Positions 55,767 through 64,000 of a stretch of 64,000 nucleotides of DNA are shown piece after piece. A program made the translations under genes and the position numbers. The notes below the pieces were generated by a model. The model saw only the letters and a list, made by a program, of their open reading frames with translations, was not told the origin of the DNA and searched no databases. The stretch covers positions 1,302,001-1,366,000 of the forward strand of contig CAWGCG010000003.1 of NCBI GenBank assembly GCA_963821025.1, in the 5' to 3' direction. Origin of the DNA: WHSW01 sp963821025 (GTDB lineage Bacteria; Actinomycetota; Thermoleophilia; Solirubrobacterales; 70-9). Every line of letters starts with the position of its first letter. Position 1 is the stretch's first letter.

Positions 55767-56984
55767 ATGAAGCGGGTCGGCGTCATCGGCGCCGGCTTTG
55801 CCGGCCTCGCCGCGGCCGACGCCCTGCGCGCCGGCGGAGCGGAAGTGACCGTGCTCGAGGCGCGCGACCGGGTCGGGGGACGCGTGTGGTCGGTGCCGTT
55901 CGGGAAGGGCGCGGTGGTCGAGCGGGGCGCCGAGTTCATCCTGCCCGGCTACGACTTGATGAATGCCCTGGCCGCGCGCTTCGAGATCCCGCTGGTGCTC
56001 AAGGGGACGCCCTACGGGCGGCGCGTGCCGATCGGCGAGGAAGCTGTGTCCCAGACTGACCTAAAGGACGCATTCGAGCGCCTTGCCGCGGGCGGGGCCG
56101 CGGACGCCATAAGCGCTGCCGACGCGATCGCCACCTTGGATCTCGACCCACCAGTCTCGAAGCTGATTCAGACGCGTGTCGCGATCTCGAACGGCCATTC
56201 CGCCGACGACCTTGGGGCCTCGGTGCTCGACGAGGGAGCGTCGACCTTTGGCGATTTCGACAACCACACGCTGGAGGGCGGCAACATGCGGCTCGCCGAC
56301 GCGCTCGCGGCCGAGCTCGGCGCAGCCGTGCGCCTCTCATCCCCAGTGCGAAGGGTGCGCTGGTCGCAGGATGCGGTGAACATCGCCACCGACCACGCCG
56401 AGATTGAGGTGGATGCGGTCGTGGTCGCGATCCCCACCGCGCCGCTGGCCGAGATCGAGTTCGACCCCCCGCTCGAGGGCGCGACGGCCGAGGCACTGCG
56501 CGCTGTCACATACGGCCAGAACTCGAAGCTCTTCATGCGCCTGCGCTCGCCCGCGCCGCCGAGCGCGATCATGTCCGTGGCCGGACACTTCTGGACCTAT
56601 ACACAGCTCGGCGCGGACGGTCGGCCAGCTCCCTTCGTCACCGGCTACACGGGCACGATGTCCGCGATCGATGATCTCGGTGGCTCGGACGGGTTCGAGC
56701 GCTGGGTCGCCGCGCTGGCCGCGCTTCGCGAGGACCTCGATCTGGAGCGCGAAAGCGCCATGCTTTCGAGCTGGAACGACGACCCGTGGGTGCGGGGCTC
56801 CTACTCGGCCCGCACCCTCTCATCGCCACTTCGCGACAACGACCTGGTGAAGCCGATCGGCCCCCTTTTCTTCGCAGGCGAGCACACGGCGGGCGAGTGG
56901 CACGGGCTGATGGAGGGGGCACTTCGGAGCGGACGCCGCGCCGCCGAACAAGTCCTCTCAGAGGAGATAGATGCAGCAGGCTGA
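55767..56984 (+). CDS. Flavin monoamine oxidase-family protein 3
   Basis: The 405-residue product has VGVIGAGFAGLAAADALRAGGAEVTVLEARDRVGG (FAD Rossmann and following motif) and the C-terminal FAGEHTAGEWHGLMEGALRSGRRAA that holds the flavin. It is shorter than the two paralogues at 25.4-28.2 kb but of the same family. AAGGAGG lies before the ATG. A VOC gene follows at 57003, perhaps in the same transcript. The substrate is unknown. Confidence 0.87.
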   Translation: MKRVGVIGAGFAGLAAADALRAGGAEVTVLEARDRVGGRVWSVPFGKGAVVERGAEFILPGYDLMNALAARFEIPLVLKGTPYGRRVPIGEEAVSQTDLKDAFERLAAGGAADAISAADAIATLDLDPPVSKLIQTRVAISNGHSADDLGASVLDEGASTFGDFDNHTLEGGNMRLADALAAELGAAVRLSSPVRRVRWSQDAVNIATDHAEIEVDAVVVAIPTAPLAEIEFDPPLEGATAEALRAVTYGQNSKLFMRLRSPAPPSAIMSVAGHFWTYTQLGADGRPAPFVTGYTGTMSAIDDLGGSDGFERWVAALAALREDLDLERESAMLSSWNDDPWVRGSYSARTLSSPLRDNDLVKPIGPLFFAGEHTAGEWHGLMEGALRSGRRAAEQVLSEEIDAAG

Positions 56985-57002
56985 GACTTCTGACCGCGAG
57001 AG

Positions 57003-57386
57003 ATGAGCGCAATCACCCACCTCTTCGCCGGCGTCCCGGTATCCGAACTCGACGCCAGCACCGATTGGTACACGCGGTTCTTCGGGCGACCGCCAGACAG
57101 TCGCGTCGGGGACGAGATCCTCTGGGAGATCGACGAGCACGCCTGGCTATTCATCGAGCCGGACGCGGCGCATGCGGGCGCGGGGCGGATCACCCTCGCT
57201 GTTGGCGGGCTCGACGCTCTCCTCGAGCACCTTGCCGCCCAGCGCATCGAGTACGAACCGATTGAGACCTACGCGAACGGCGTCCGCCATGTCAACGTCC
57301 CCGATCCCGATGGGAACACGATCGCGTTCGCCGAACCGCCCGAGGCCGCGACCGCCTCACCTCGATCGCCCGGAACCGGGGCTTAA
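57003..57386 (+). CDS. VOC-family protein
   Basis: The 127-residue product begins ITHLFAGVPVSELDASTDWYTRFFG and has LFIEPDAAHAGAGRITLAVGGLDALLEHL and a closing HVNVPDPDGNTIAFAEPP. These are the two modules of a VOC domain, with His and Glu ligand candidates. It starts 18 nt after the amine oxidase and is probably co-transcribed. A lyase or binding role cannot be chosen. Confidence 0.82.
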   Translation: MSAITHLFAGVPVSELDASTDWYTRFFGRPPDSRVGDEILWEIDEHAWLFIEPDAAHAGAGRITLAVGGLDALLEHLAAQRIEYEPIETYANGVRHVNVPDPDGNTIAFAEPPEAATASPRSPGTGA

Positions 57387-57398
57387 AGCGTCTCTTGA

Positions 57399-57441
57399 GG
57401 ACTCCCTCCGGATGCGGCACCGTTGCGCACCGCATGAGTCC
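57399..57441. terminator. Imperfect stem-loop between convergent genes
   Basis: GGACTC (57399-57404) pairs with GAGTCC (57436-57441), and inside it ATGCGG (57412-57417) pairs with CCGCAT (57430-57435). It lies between the convergent VOC gene and the quinone-oxidoreductase-like gene. It may end both transcripts. No T-run is seen. Confidence 0.4.
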
Positions 57442-57458
57442 CGCGATAGGGGTGGTGG

Positions 57459-58394
57459 TCAGGCGATCTCGATCGCCAGCTTGCCCTGGGTGTGCTTGCC
57501 GGTGAGGTCGGCGAGCGCCTCGGTAGCGCGCTCGAGGACATAGGTGTTCTGAATCGGGACCCGCAGCTTCCTCTCGGCCAACAGCTCGGCGAGGCGGTCG
57601 ATGCTCGACGGGTCGGATGAACCCATCACGTTGTGGCGACCCGGGCCCTCTCCGGCTGCGCCGACCGGCGAGGCGATGCGCCCATCGGCATTCAGCGCGG
57701 CCTCGAAGACCTCGAGCCCGTCTGGCGACATCGAGACGGTGTCGATTAGGGCAGCGACGCCGCCTGGCTCGATCTCGCGAACCGCAGCCGTGACGTCGGT
57801 CTCGCGACCGACGACATCGTCGACGCCCAGCGAGCGCAGGTAATCATGGTCCTCGGGCAGTCCGGGAGCGACGACCCGGGCTCCGGCCAGCTTGGCGAGC
57901 TGGACCGCGAAGCTGCCGACCCCACCCGTGGCACCGACGATCAGGATCACCTCTCCCTCCTCCAGGTCGAGCGCGTCAACGGCCGCCAGGGCAGTGAGGC
58001 CGGCCAGCGGTGCGGCACCGGCGTCGGGGAAGGGCACGGCCTCGGGCTTGGTGGCGACGAAGCCGTCGGTGCCAACCACCGCCACCTCGGCCCACGAGCC
58101 GCGGTGCACTACCGGGTCGGCGTGCGGGAGGAAGCCGAAGACTTCGTCGCCGACCGCGAAGCGCTCAGCGCCCGAGCCCACGACCTCGACGACCCCGGCG
58201 AAGTCGCGCCCGAGCGTCACCGGAAACTCATGCTCGAACATCTCCCGCAGCATTCCCTGGGCGATGGCGTTGTCGACCGGGTTCACTGAGGAGAAACGCA
58301 CGTGTATGAGAACCTGGCCGTCTTCGGCTACGGGGTCGGGCAGGTCGTCCACCGCGGGCGTTTGATCGAAGTCCTGGATGACTACGGCTCGCAC
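57459..58394 (-). CDS. Zinc-less quinone oxidoreductase-like (MDR) enzyme
   Basis: The 311-residue product has RAVVIQDFDQTPAVDDLPDPV, RFSSVNPVDNAIAQG, LGRDFAGVVEVVGSG and ILIVGATGGVGSFAVQLAKLAGARVV, the NADPH-binding motif of the QOR branch. No zinc ligands are present. The GTG at 58394 was chosen because the conserved start RAVVIQ follows; a longer frame would enter a repeat region. It acts on unsaturated ketones or quinones, and the substrate is unknown. Confidence 0.84.
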   Translation of the reverse strand: MRAVVIQDFDQTPAVDDLPDPVAEDGQVLIHVRFSSVNPVDNAIAQGMLREMFEHEFPVTLGRDFAGVVEVVGSGAERFAVGDEVFGFLPHADPVVHRGSWAEVAVVGTDGFVATKPEAVPFPDAGAAPLAGLTALAAVDALDLEEGEVILIVGATGGVGSFAVQLAKLAGARVVAPGLPEDHDYLRSLGVDDVVGRETDVTAAVREIEPGGVAALIDTVSMSPDGLEVFEAALNADGRIASPVGAAGEGPGRHNVMGSSDPSSIDRLAELLAERKLRVPIQNTYVLERATEALADLTGKHTQGKLAIEIA

Positions 58395-58489
58395 CGGGCC
58401 CTTTCGCGATCGGAGAGACCTTGGGTGCCACGAGAGCGCGGCGCGCACTCGATCGAGACTGACGATAGACACCACCCCTCACGAAGTAC

Positions 58490-58611
58490 CGCTTTCCATG
58501 CAAAGCGGAACGTTGCGCTTTCGTCCAAAGCGGAACTTTCGCCAAGTTTGGGAGGGGCCGCGAGCGACACTTCTGCTTGTCGCGCAAAGCGCTACTCCGA
58601 CCGCGACGTCG
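58490..58611. repeat. Dispersed palindromic repeat, copy 1 (units A and B)
   Basis: Unit A (58491-58532) holds two small palindromes, CGCTTT-ccatgc-AAAGCG and CGCTTT-cgtcc-AAAGCG, joined by GAACGTTG. Unit B (about 58572-58611) is TCGCGCAAAGCG followed by CTACTCCG and ACGTCG. Near-identical copies stand on the far side of the DUF47/Pit genes. The A unit differs from copy 2 at one base in 42. These could be REP-like elements. Confidence 0.65.
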
Positions 58612-58660
58612 CGGCGGGATCGAGGTGACGAAGTTCGGCCCGCGGCTGAACCGGTAGCGC

Positions 58661-59275
58661 TCAGCGCTCCTTCATCACCGCGTAGATGACGCGCTCGGCC
58701 ACCTCCACCTCGGCCTCGCCGAGGCGGGCAATCAGCCGGTAGAGCTCGCGCTTGGCGATCCGGTCGCGCTGGTTGGTGTTCTCGAGCAGCGCTGCCATGC
58801 CCTGATAATAGACGCGCTCGAGCCCGTGCTGAGTCCGGATCGCCGCGTTCGCGGAACCGGCCGCCGCATCGGGGTCGGAGGTCAGCCGGCCGACCGCTTC
58901 GGCGACCTCGCGCAGGGAATCCCTGAGCAGGCACGCCATCTCGCCGATCGTCGCGTCGGGCGCCACGCCCATGGCCTCCGCCTCGTTGACGAGGTCGCGG
59001 CTGCGGTTGAGCAGCGAGTCGATTCCCTGTGAGAGGGCGAACAGGTCCTCGGGCTCGATCGGCGTCACGAAAGACTCGGTCACCGCGCTCAGGACCTCCT
59101 GCTTGGCGGCGTCGCCAGCGTGCTCGGCGGCGCGAACCGCAGAGGCCGCGGAGGCGTCGCCGCCGGCCCAGAGGGCGAGCGCATCGAGCCCGCGCAGCGT
59201 CGCGTCGATCTGGCGTCCGAGCAACCCGAGGACGTCGGAGTCGTGGGGTACGAACCAATGGTGTTTGCGACTCAC
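58661..59275 (-). CDS. DUF47 (PhoU-like) phosphate transport accessory protein
   Basis: The 204-residue product is all-helical in the DUF47 pattern: FVPHDSDVLGLLGRQIDATLRGLDAL, then AEHAGDAAKQEVLSAVTESFVTPIEPEDLFALSQGIDSLLNRSRDLVNEAE. The conserved E/D-rich TPI-x-D-ED motif binds metal in this family. DUF47 genes are the usual partner of low-affinity phosphate transporters. The gene follows pit by 10 nt, so the two form one unit. It probably regulates transport at the membrane face. Confidence 0.9.
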   Translation of the reverse strand: MSRKHHWFVPHDSDVLGLLGRQIDATLRGLDALALWAGGDASAASAVRAAEHAGDAAKQEVLSAVTESFVTPIEPEDLFALSQGIDSLLNRSRDLVNEAEAMGVAPDATIGEMACLLRDSLREVAEAVGRLTSDPDAAAGSANAAIRTQHGLERVYYQGMAALLENTNQRDRIAKRELYRLIARLGEAEVEVAERVIYAVMKER

Positions 59276-59285
59276 ATCCGCCCAT

Positions 59286-60296
59286 TCAGCTCAGCAGGTG
59301 CAGCAACTCGAAGACCCCGCCCGCGAGGATCGCGGTGATCGGCATCGTGATCAGCCAGGCGGCGCCCACCTGACGGACTATGGCCCAATGGACGTGATGC
59401 CAGCGGCGACGTCCGCCGCCGACTCCGACCACGGCCGAGGCGACGACCTGGCTGGTCGACGTCGGGGCACCCAGCAACGAGGCGCTGAAGATCACCCCGG
59501 CCGACGAGGACTCGGTCGCGAGCCCGTCGATTGGCTTGAGCCGGTAGATGCGCCGGCCCACGGTGTGGATGATCCGCCATCCGCCGAGGGCGGTGCCGAG
59601 CGTCAGCGCGAGCGAGCACGCGACGATCGCCCACAACGGCGCGTCGAGCGAGTCGATCTCGCCGCCCGCCAGCAGCAGCGCGGCGACCACCCCGACCACC
59701 TTCTGGGCGTCGTTCGCGCCGTGGCTGAACGCGAGCGTCGCCGACATAACCCATTGGGCGCCGTTGACTGGGCCCCGGATCCGCGTCGTCGCGCGCCGGG
59801 CGAGTCGGCGGAGCGCGCGGATCACGATCACGGCCGCGACGCCGCCGAGCAACGGCGAGATCGCCAGGGCGACGAGGGTGCCCACGACTCCGACCGGGTG
59901 CAGCCCGTCGAAGCCTCCCCAGAGAACGGCGTCGGCGCCGCCCTCGGCGAACGCGGCGCCGACCAGCCCGCCGACCAGGGCGTGTCCCGAGGAGGACGGC
60001 AGGCCGAGGCGCCAGGTGATCAGGTTCCAAGTCACCGCGCTGGCGAGGCCGGCGCCGATGACCGCGGTGGCCTGTGCCGGCGAGACGGTGACGATGCCGC
60101 CGATGGTGTCGGCGACCGCCGCGCCGAGGAACAGCGGGCCGAGCAGGTTGAAGACGGTTGCCAGCACAATCGCCTGCTTCGGCCGCGCGGCGCGGGTGGC
60201 GACAAGGGGCGCGATCGCGTTGGCCGCATCGTGAAGTCCGTTGGTCACCGCGAAGGCGAGCGCGAGCATCACCGCCAGCGCGAGCCCCAGGTCCAT
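59286..60296 (-). CDS. pit: PiT-family inorganic phosphate transporter
   Basis: The 336-residue product has about ten membrane helices and the two PiT signature halves: FAVTNGLHDAANAIAPLVATRAARP near the start and SHGANDAQKVVGVVAALL near residue 190, and LPSSSGHALVGGLVGAA and GAPTSTSQVVASAVVG. These symmetric motifs carry the Na+/H+-coupled phosphate site. ATG at 60296. With the DUF47 gene it makes a complete low-affinity phosphate uptake unit. Confidence 0.93.
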   Translation of the reverse strand: MDLGLALAVMLALAFAVTNGLHDAANAIAPLVATRAARPKQAIVLATVFNLLGPLFLGAAVADTIGGIVTVSPAQATAVIGAGLASAVTWNLITWRLGLPSSSGHALVGGLVGAAFAEGGADAVLWGGFDGLHPVGVVGTLVALAISPLLGGVAAVIVIRALRRLARRATTRIRGPVNGAQWVMSATLAFSHGANDAQKVVGVVAALLLAGGEIDSLDAPLWAIVACSLALTLGTALGGWRIIHTVGRRIYRLKPIDGLATESSSAGVIFSASLLGAPTSTSQVVASAVVGVGGGRRRWHHVHWAIVRQVGAAWLITMPITAILAGGVFELLHLLS

Positions 60297-60390
60297 CGTC
60301 CGACTCTATTTCGGCTCGATCGGACCTGCTCCGGCAGGGCGACCGGGCCGAGGACGAACTACGGCGATCGCCGCCTGGGACGTGATAGCT

Positions 60391-60432
60391 GCTTTCCATG
60401 CTAAGCGGAACGTTGCGCTTTCGTCCAAAGCG
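60391..60432. repeat. Dispersed palindromic repeat, copy 2 (unit A)
   Basis: The 42-nt unit from GCTTTCCATGC to CCAAAGCG matches copy 1 at 58491-58532 with one change (A to T, in CTAAGCGG). It lies just upstream of the Pit gene, whereas copy 1 lies downstream of its partner. A weaker relative, CGCTCCATGCGAAGCGGCAC, is at 60881-60900, and a unit B relative (TCGCGCAAAGCGATACTCCG) lies at 60962-60981. Confidence 0.65.
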
Positions 60433-60508
60433 CCACATCCGTCCGCGACCGGTGAGAGTTCGGCTTTGAAAGAAGGCCCACGCCCTCAGCGGGGCTCTGA
60501 CCCGCTGC

Positions 60509-60733
60509 TCACGCCTCAAGCGCTCGCTTGATCGTTCCGACCACGTAGATCAACGAGAGCCCTAAGAACAAAGCTCCGATTGCGGCTCGGACGGAGTCTT
60601 CATCCATCGGGGTTCTGGCCGCGAGCGGCGGAGCGGCCTGGTCGGCGACCTTCTGTCGCCATCCGGCCAGCCCGGCCCTCCCAACGTCCTTCGCTTTCAC
60701 TTTTGCCTCCTTCGCGGGGATCACGGACTCCAT
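60509..60733 (-). CDS. Small single-pass membrane protein
   Basis: The 74-residue product has a basic/amphipathic N-terminal half (AKEAKVKAKDVGRAGLAGWRQKVAD) and one C-terminal membrane helix (IGALFLGLSLIYVVGTIKRAL). The frame is intact and the composition looks coding, but a clear ribosome binding site is lacking. It stands between two copies of the dispersed repeat, and its function is unknown. Confidence 0.5.
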   Translation of the reverse strand: MESVIPAKEAKVKAKDVGRAGLAGWRQKVADQAAPPLAARTPMDEDSVRAAIGALFLGLSLIYVVGTIKRALEA

Positions 60734-61230
60734 CCCAGCCTGGGAATCGGTGGGTTCCGGGGAGTCCTTCGCCTTGCACTTACCCGCTGGTCTCGGGCTG
60801 ACCCCGGGCGTCTAGCGCTTGCGAGGCGGAGGGCGGCAATGCGTTTGTGGCCCCCTGGCCCCACCGGGTGGAGAGATAGTCGCTCCATGCGAAGCGGCAC
60901 TTTGGGCCACGCAGTTGCTAAGTAGGAGATCCATCTAGGCCGTGTCAGCGGAGCGCTGCTTCTCGCGCAAAGCGATACTCCGCCGACCGACGTCGATGAC
61001 ACGCGCTGCTCGCCCAAACAGCAGCTTGGACTCGTTCCGAAGTTCGTTGACTTCGCGCGAAGCCGACCGATCTCGCTCCTGACAGTTCTTCGCCGTGCCG
61101 CCGCTCCCTGCACTCAGACGGTTCGCTCGGACGGCCTGCGCCGTGGCGCGACAGGTGCCTGATCGCGAGCCGTCGCTTGAGGCCACCGGCCTCGTTGACC
61201 CGATCCCAGCGAGATTGGGATGCTTCCGGT
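60734..61230. other. Gene-poor interval with decayed repeat units
   Basis: About 500 nt without a convincing gene. Open frames here are short, with atypical codon use and no homology seen by eye. What can be noted is relatives of the dispersed repeat at 60881-60900 and about 60955-60996, and a run of short palindromes (CCCCACCGGGTGGAG). No tRNA, terminator or riboswitch is recognised. Confidence 0.4.
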
Positions 61231-61746
61231 GTGCGACACGTGATCTATCTGCTCCGCCACGCGAAGTCCAGCTGGGACGAGCCCGAGCTTCTCGATCACG
61301 AGCGCCCGCTCGCCAAGCGCGGACGGAAGGCAGTCGCGCTGCTTCGTCAGCACTTCGACGAGTCCGGGGTCGCGCCCGACCTCGTGCTCTGCTCATCCGC
61401 GGTCCGCGCGATCCAGACGCTCGAGGGCGTGAGCGAGGGACTACCACCGGGGGCCCGGGTCGAGATCGAGGCCGACCTCTACGCGGCGGGCGCTACATCG
61501 CTTCTGGGGCGCCTGCGCAGGCTGCCCGAGGAGGTTGGCTCGGTGATGCTCGTCGGCCACAACCCGGGGATCGAGGACCTCGCCGCTGAGCTTTCGAGCG
61601 GCGGCGACCCCGACGCACGCGCGGCACTGGAGGCGAAGTATCCAACGGGCGGCCTCGCGACGCTCGCGTTCGAAGGGGCGTGGCAAGAGCTCGGCCCGCA
61701 GGGCGCGACGCTGGAGGCGTTCGCGGTGCCGAGGCGGCTCGGGTAG
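61231..61746 (+). CDS. sixA: SixA-type phosphohistidine phosphatase
   Basis: The product of about 171 residues begins RHVIYLLRHAKSSW, the RHG catalytic motif of the histidine phosphatase branch SixA, and has VLCSSAVRAIQTLEG and MLVGHNPGIEDLAAEL with the second catalytic His. These enzymes remove phosphate from phosphohistidine or from small molecules. The GTG at 61231 was selected because the motif lies right at the N-terminus in this family. The next 247 nt hold no recognised gene; one frame there (QMRDWRPEGARYLHLRLL) is broken by a stop and remains unassigned. Confidence 0.88.
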   Translation: MRHVIYLLRHAKSSWDEPELLDHERPLAKRGRKAVALLRQHFDESGVAPDLVLCSSAVRAIQTLEGVSEGLPPGARVEIEADLYAAGATSLLGRLRRLPEEVGSVMLVGHNPGIEDLAAELSSGGDPDARAALEAKYPTGGLATLAFEGAWQELGPQGATLEAFAVPRRLG

Positions 61747-61993
61747 AACCTGCGTCAGGCAGATCCAATGCGTGGGCGGACTCCGACGGCGGTGCTGGAC
61801 TCGGCCGGAGATCCGACCTTCATCGCGCGGAGGTCGAAGCTCCCCGCCGTGATCTCCGCCAAGAACTTGGCAGCAGCCGCAGGTAAGCCACCACCGCGCC
61901 GATGCCAAGCACGCCGGGTAGAAGCTCTTCCAGCGGGATGCCGAGCAGATGCGCGACTGGCGGCCCGAGGGCGCCCGCTACCTCCACCTTCGG

Positions 61994-63400
61994 CTACTCC
62001 ACAAAGCAGTACGAGTCGCTGGACGCGTCACCGCCCTGGAGTCGCGTCTGGTGTACGCGCAGTCCGCGGAAGTCGTCGCCGTTCGGGAAGAACTGTGACT
62101 CGACGGACATCCCGCCGGTTTCGACGTTCGCATCGACGCGAGCCATCCACGCGCCGACGCCGTCGGGATAGAAGATGTCGTCCCAGCTCGCATACAGCGA
62201 ATTGGTGAAGTACACCCGCCGGCCGTCGCGGCTTATCTCCACCATCTGCGGGGCGCCCGCCAACGGCAGTTCGGGGGCGGCCGGGTGAGGAGTTCGGCCG
62301 ACGATTCCGCCCATGCGCACCGAGCCGGTTTCCCTTGGGTTGTGCGGATCGCTCACGTCGAATTGCTTGAGCTCCCCGGTGCCCCAACAGGAGACGTAGA
62401 GCCAGCGGTCGTCGACCGACAGGTCGATGTCGCTGACCAGCGGCGGAACCGCGCCGAAGGGCTGAAGCGCGGGCGGCAACTGGTCGGTGTCGGCCGGCTC
62501 GGCAGAAATGGTGATTGCCTTCTCGATCGCCCAGCGGCCGTTGTCACGGTGCCACAACCAGACGGACGCGGAAAGGTCCTCGACGCTGATCACCACTCCG
62601 ACGAAGCCCCAGGTCTTGCGCGGGTCGTGAGCGGGTCTCACCTCGAGCACCATCTGGTGCTCTTCGCCGAGATCGATCCGCTCGAGCAGCCTGCCCTCCG
62701 AGAGGCTCCAGAAGTCGAGGTGGTGGCCGAAGCGCTTGCCCAGCAGGTCCTCGGGATTCAAACCGTCCTCGATCATCGACGGCGTTGCCCACTCCGAGGT
62801 CACCGCGACATCCTCGTTCAGGTGCCACCAGACGTCGTAGGCGAAGTACTGGTCGCCCCGGTCGGTCTCCCAGGCGCCGGTGACCTCGAAGGTGTCGTGA
62901 TCGATCAGCGCGACTCCCCCGGGACCGTCACCGTTGTCCGCCGCGCCGAGGTTCGACATGAAGATGCCGCCCGGTCCGCAGTGCACGGTGTGCGGGCGGG
63001 AGTAGCCGGCCTTGGCCGCAAGCTCCTCGGGCTCGATCGTTCGCACGACCTGGGGCTGACGCGGATCGGGCTTCGTATCGAGCACGTAGGTTCGCGAGGA
63101 CCGGATCCCGGGCACGATCAGATAGCGGCGCTCGAGCGCCCCCTCGTGGCCCTCGTGGCAGAGTGCGCTGGAGCAGGCGTTCCACCCGAAGTGATGCAGC
63201 TCGTTGCCGGCCGTGGGGAGCTCGGCCCACCCCACCACTTCCCCGTAGCCGGGTGAGGCGGAGTCACAGTCGACAACGGCCATCGCGTCGCGCTGTTCGC
63301 CGGCCGGGTCGAATGCCGCAACGTAAGCGAGGCTCTCGGGCGGAGCCGAGATCGCGGCGGCGGGCGAGCGGTAGAAGGTGGGATCGGTGGTCTCGGGCAT
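61994..63400 (-). CDS. Selenium-binding protein/methanethiol oxidase-like (SBP56 family)
   Basis: The 468-residue product is a seven-bladed beta-propeller of the SBP56 type: SLAYVAAFDP, GNELHHFGWNACSSALCHEGHEG, YSRPHTVHCGPGGIFMSNLG, DVWWHLNEDVAVTSEWATPSM, SDIDLSVDDRWLYVSCWGTGELKQFDV and TNSLYASWDDIFYPDG. The His-rich motifs carry copper in bacterial methanethiol oxidases, which turn methanethiol into formaldehyde, sulfide and peroxide. Length fits the family. The start is the ATG at 63400 after GGGAG. The activity is likely but not certain, as some SBP56 members have other roles. Confidence 0.87.
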   Translation of the reverse strand: MPETTDPTFYRSPAAAISAPPESLAYVAAFDPAGEQRDAMAVVDCDSASPGYGEVVGWAELPTAGNELHHFGWNACSSALCHEGHEGALERRYLIVPGIRSSRTYVLDTKPDPRQPQVVRTIEPEELAAKAGYSRPHTVHCGPGGIFMSNLGAADNGDGPGGVALIDHDTFEVTGAWETDRGDQYFAYDVWWHLNEDVAVTSEWATPSMIEDGLNPEDLLGKRFGHHLDFWSLSEGRLLERIDLGEEHQMVLEVRPAHDPRKTWGFVGVVISVEDLSASVWLWHRDNGRWAIEKAITISAEPADTDQLPPALQPFGAVPPLVSDIDLSVDDRWLYVSCWGTGELKQFDVSDPHNPRETGSVRMGGIVGRTPHPAAPELPLAGAPQMVEISRDGRRVYFTNSLYASWDDIFYPDGVGAWMARVDANVETGGMSVESQFFPNGDDFRGLRVHQTRLQGGDASSDSYCFVE

Positions 63401-63537
63401 CGAAACTCCCATCGCCGAAGGTGAAAGGTAGGTGAACTTCGACCCTACACCAGATCCGCGGGTGGCTGGCATCTGGAACATCGCGAAGCGCGAGGCCCCC
63501 TGGCGCGGTTGCAGCGCCCCCACGTACGATCCTGGGA

Positions 63538-64000
63538 ATGACCCGCTCGGTCGCACCGCTTGCAGACTCCGCCGCCGTGGTCATCCTCGGCGGCGGCGTG
63601 ATCGGTACCAGCGCCGCCTTCCACCTGGCCGAGGCGGGCGTCGATGTCGCGCTCGTCGAGCGGGCGCAACTCGGGAGCGGCTCCACGTGCCGAGCGGCCG
63701 GCGGCGTGCGCACCCAGTTCTCTGACGCGCTGAACGTCGAGATTGCCAAGCGCAGCCTGGACGCGCTCCGCACCTTCGGCCGGCGGCCCGGGTGGGAGAT
63801 CGACCTCAAGCAGGTCGGGTACCTGTTTGTCCTCAGCCGTGAGCCCGACGTCGAGCAGTTCGAGCGCAGCGTCGCGCTTCAGAACGAATACGGACTGGCT
63901 TCCCGGATGCTCACGGCCGGCGAAGCTCGCGAGCTATGCCCACTGGTGCAGGGGGACGACATCCTCGCTGGCGCGTTCTCACCCGGCGACGGCCACGCAA
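63538..64000 (+). CDS. DAO-type FAD-dependent oxidoreductase, 3' end outside the window
   Basis: The visible 154 residues begin MTRSVAPLADSAAVVILGG and go on with a Rossmann FAD motif (GGGVIGTSAAFHLAEAG), VALVERAQLGSGSTCRAAGGVRTQFSD and LKQVGYLFVLS. This is the N-terminal half of a sarcosine-oxidase/glycine-oxidase-like amine oxidase. The GSGSTCRAAGG segment with a Ser-Thr loop is where FAD is bound. It is divergent from the SBP56 gene. The substrate (N-methyl amino acid or similar) is not known and the rest of the gene is cut off. Confidence 0.83.
   Translation, partial: MTRSVAPLADSAAVVILGGGVIGTSAAFHLAEAGVDVALVERAQLGSGSTCRAAGGVRTQFSDALNVEIAKRSLDALRTFGRRPGWEIDLKQVGYLFVLSREPDVEQFERSVALQNEYGLASRMLTAGEARELCPLVQGDDILAGAFSPGDGHA

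Noticed and set aside
60721..61113. A 130-residue protein on the minus strand
   Set aside because: Low-complexity Arg/Ser/Pro text, poor codon-position GC and overlap with decayed repeats; no start signal.
61747..61993. A gene between sixA and the SBP56 gene
   Set aside because: Frames are broken by stops (for example after AKHAG) and no family could be recognised, although QMRDWRPEGARYLHLRLL looks like a piece of an old coding sequence.

Overview
The window is very GC-rich, with GTG starts, frequent ATGA, GTGA and TGATG overlaps between genes, and many secreted or SnoaL, VOC and LLM-type proteins. Together with a form I CO dehydrogenase this suggests an actinobacterium, most likely of the class Thermoleophilia (Solirubrobacterales-like). 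The lineage is an inference from composition and gene families. No tRNA, rRNA, CRISPR array, phage or intact insertion sequence was recognised.

Left part (1-24.6 kb). A membrane protein with a decayed HD-GYP domain is followed by a resuscitation-promoting-factor-like lysozyme behind a c-di-AMP (ydaO-type) riboswitch. Then come regulators, a cupin, a split small membrane gene, secreted proteins (one joining a PHM-like copper domain to a cupredoxin domain), and an ArsR/SRPBCC pair divergent from a reductase across a palindromic operator. From about 8.4 to 21.3 kb lies an aerobic CO dehydrogenase locus. The minus strand runs through five small single-pass membrane proteins, coxM, coxS, coxL (form I active-site motif AYRCSFR), an XdhC protein with a YHS domain, a MobA-like cytidylyltransferase, coxD, coxE, a 57-residue Cys/His protein, a free-standing CoxL-like domain, coxG and a zinc ribbon. 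A second XdhC gene is divergent. A secretory, membrane-anchored SepF-like protein with a long proline-rich repeat follows.

Middle part (24.7-34.3 kb). This is a mixed region with an alpha/beta hydrolase, two adjacent flavin amine oxidases, a GST-like protein, an LLM oxidoreductase, a membrane LamG-like protein, a VOC protein, an LDH2-type dehydrogenase and a CHRD protein. It holds several gene remnants (RidA 5' of it, SnoaL, a MarR gene broken by inversion, XdhC), so it looks like a zone of gene decay.

Right-centre (34.4-54.3 kb) is the most striking part: two divergent operons around a GntR regulator that together look like a vitamin B6 (pyridoxamine/pyridoxal) catabolic island. Pyridoxamine-pyruvate aminotransferase, pyridoxal 4-dehydrogenase, 4-pyridoxolactonase, the 3-hydroxyacyl-CoA-dehydrogenase-type pyridine-aldehyde dehydrogenase and a class II aldolase-type decarboxylase match the Mesorhizobium loti pathway. 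They are joined here by a BMP-type ABC importer, a Zn alcohol dehydrogenase, a three-subunit molybdenum hydroxylase and an M29/NicX-like protein. The flavin ring-opening oxygenase and the last amidohydrolase of the known pathway are not seen. The molybdenum hydroxylase plus NicX-like dioxygenase could form a different ring-opening route.

Right end (54.3-64 kb). Secreted proteins (one with an allene-oxide-cyclase-like barrel), a third flavin amine oxidase, a VOC protein, a quinone-oxidoreductase-like enzyme, a DUF47/Pit phosphate transport pair flanked by a small dispersed palindromic repeat, a SixA phosphatase, a selenium-binding/methanethiol-oxidase-like protein, and the start of a DAO-type FAD oxidoreductase that runs off the window.
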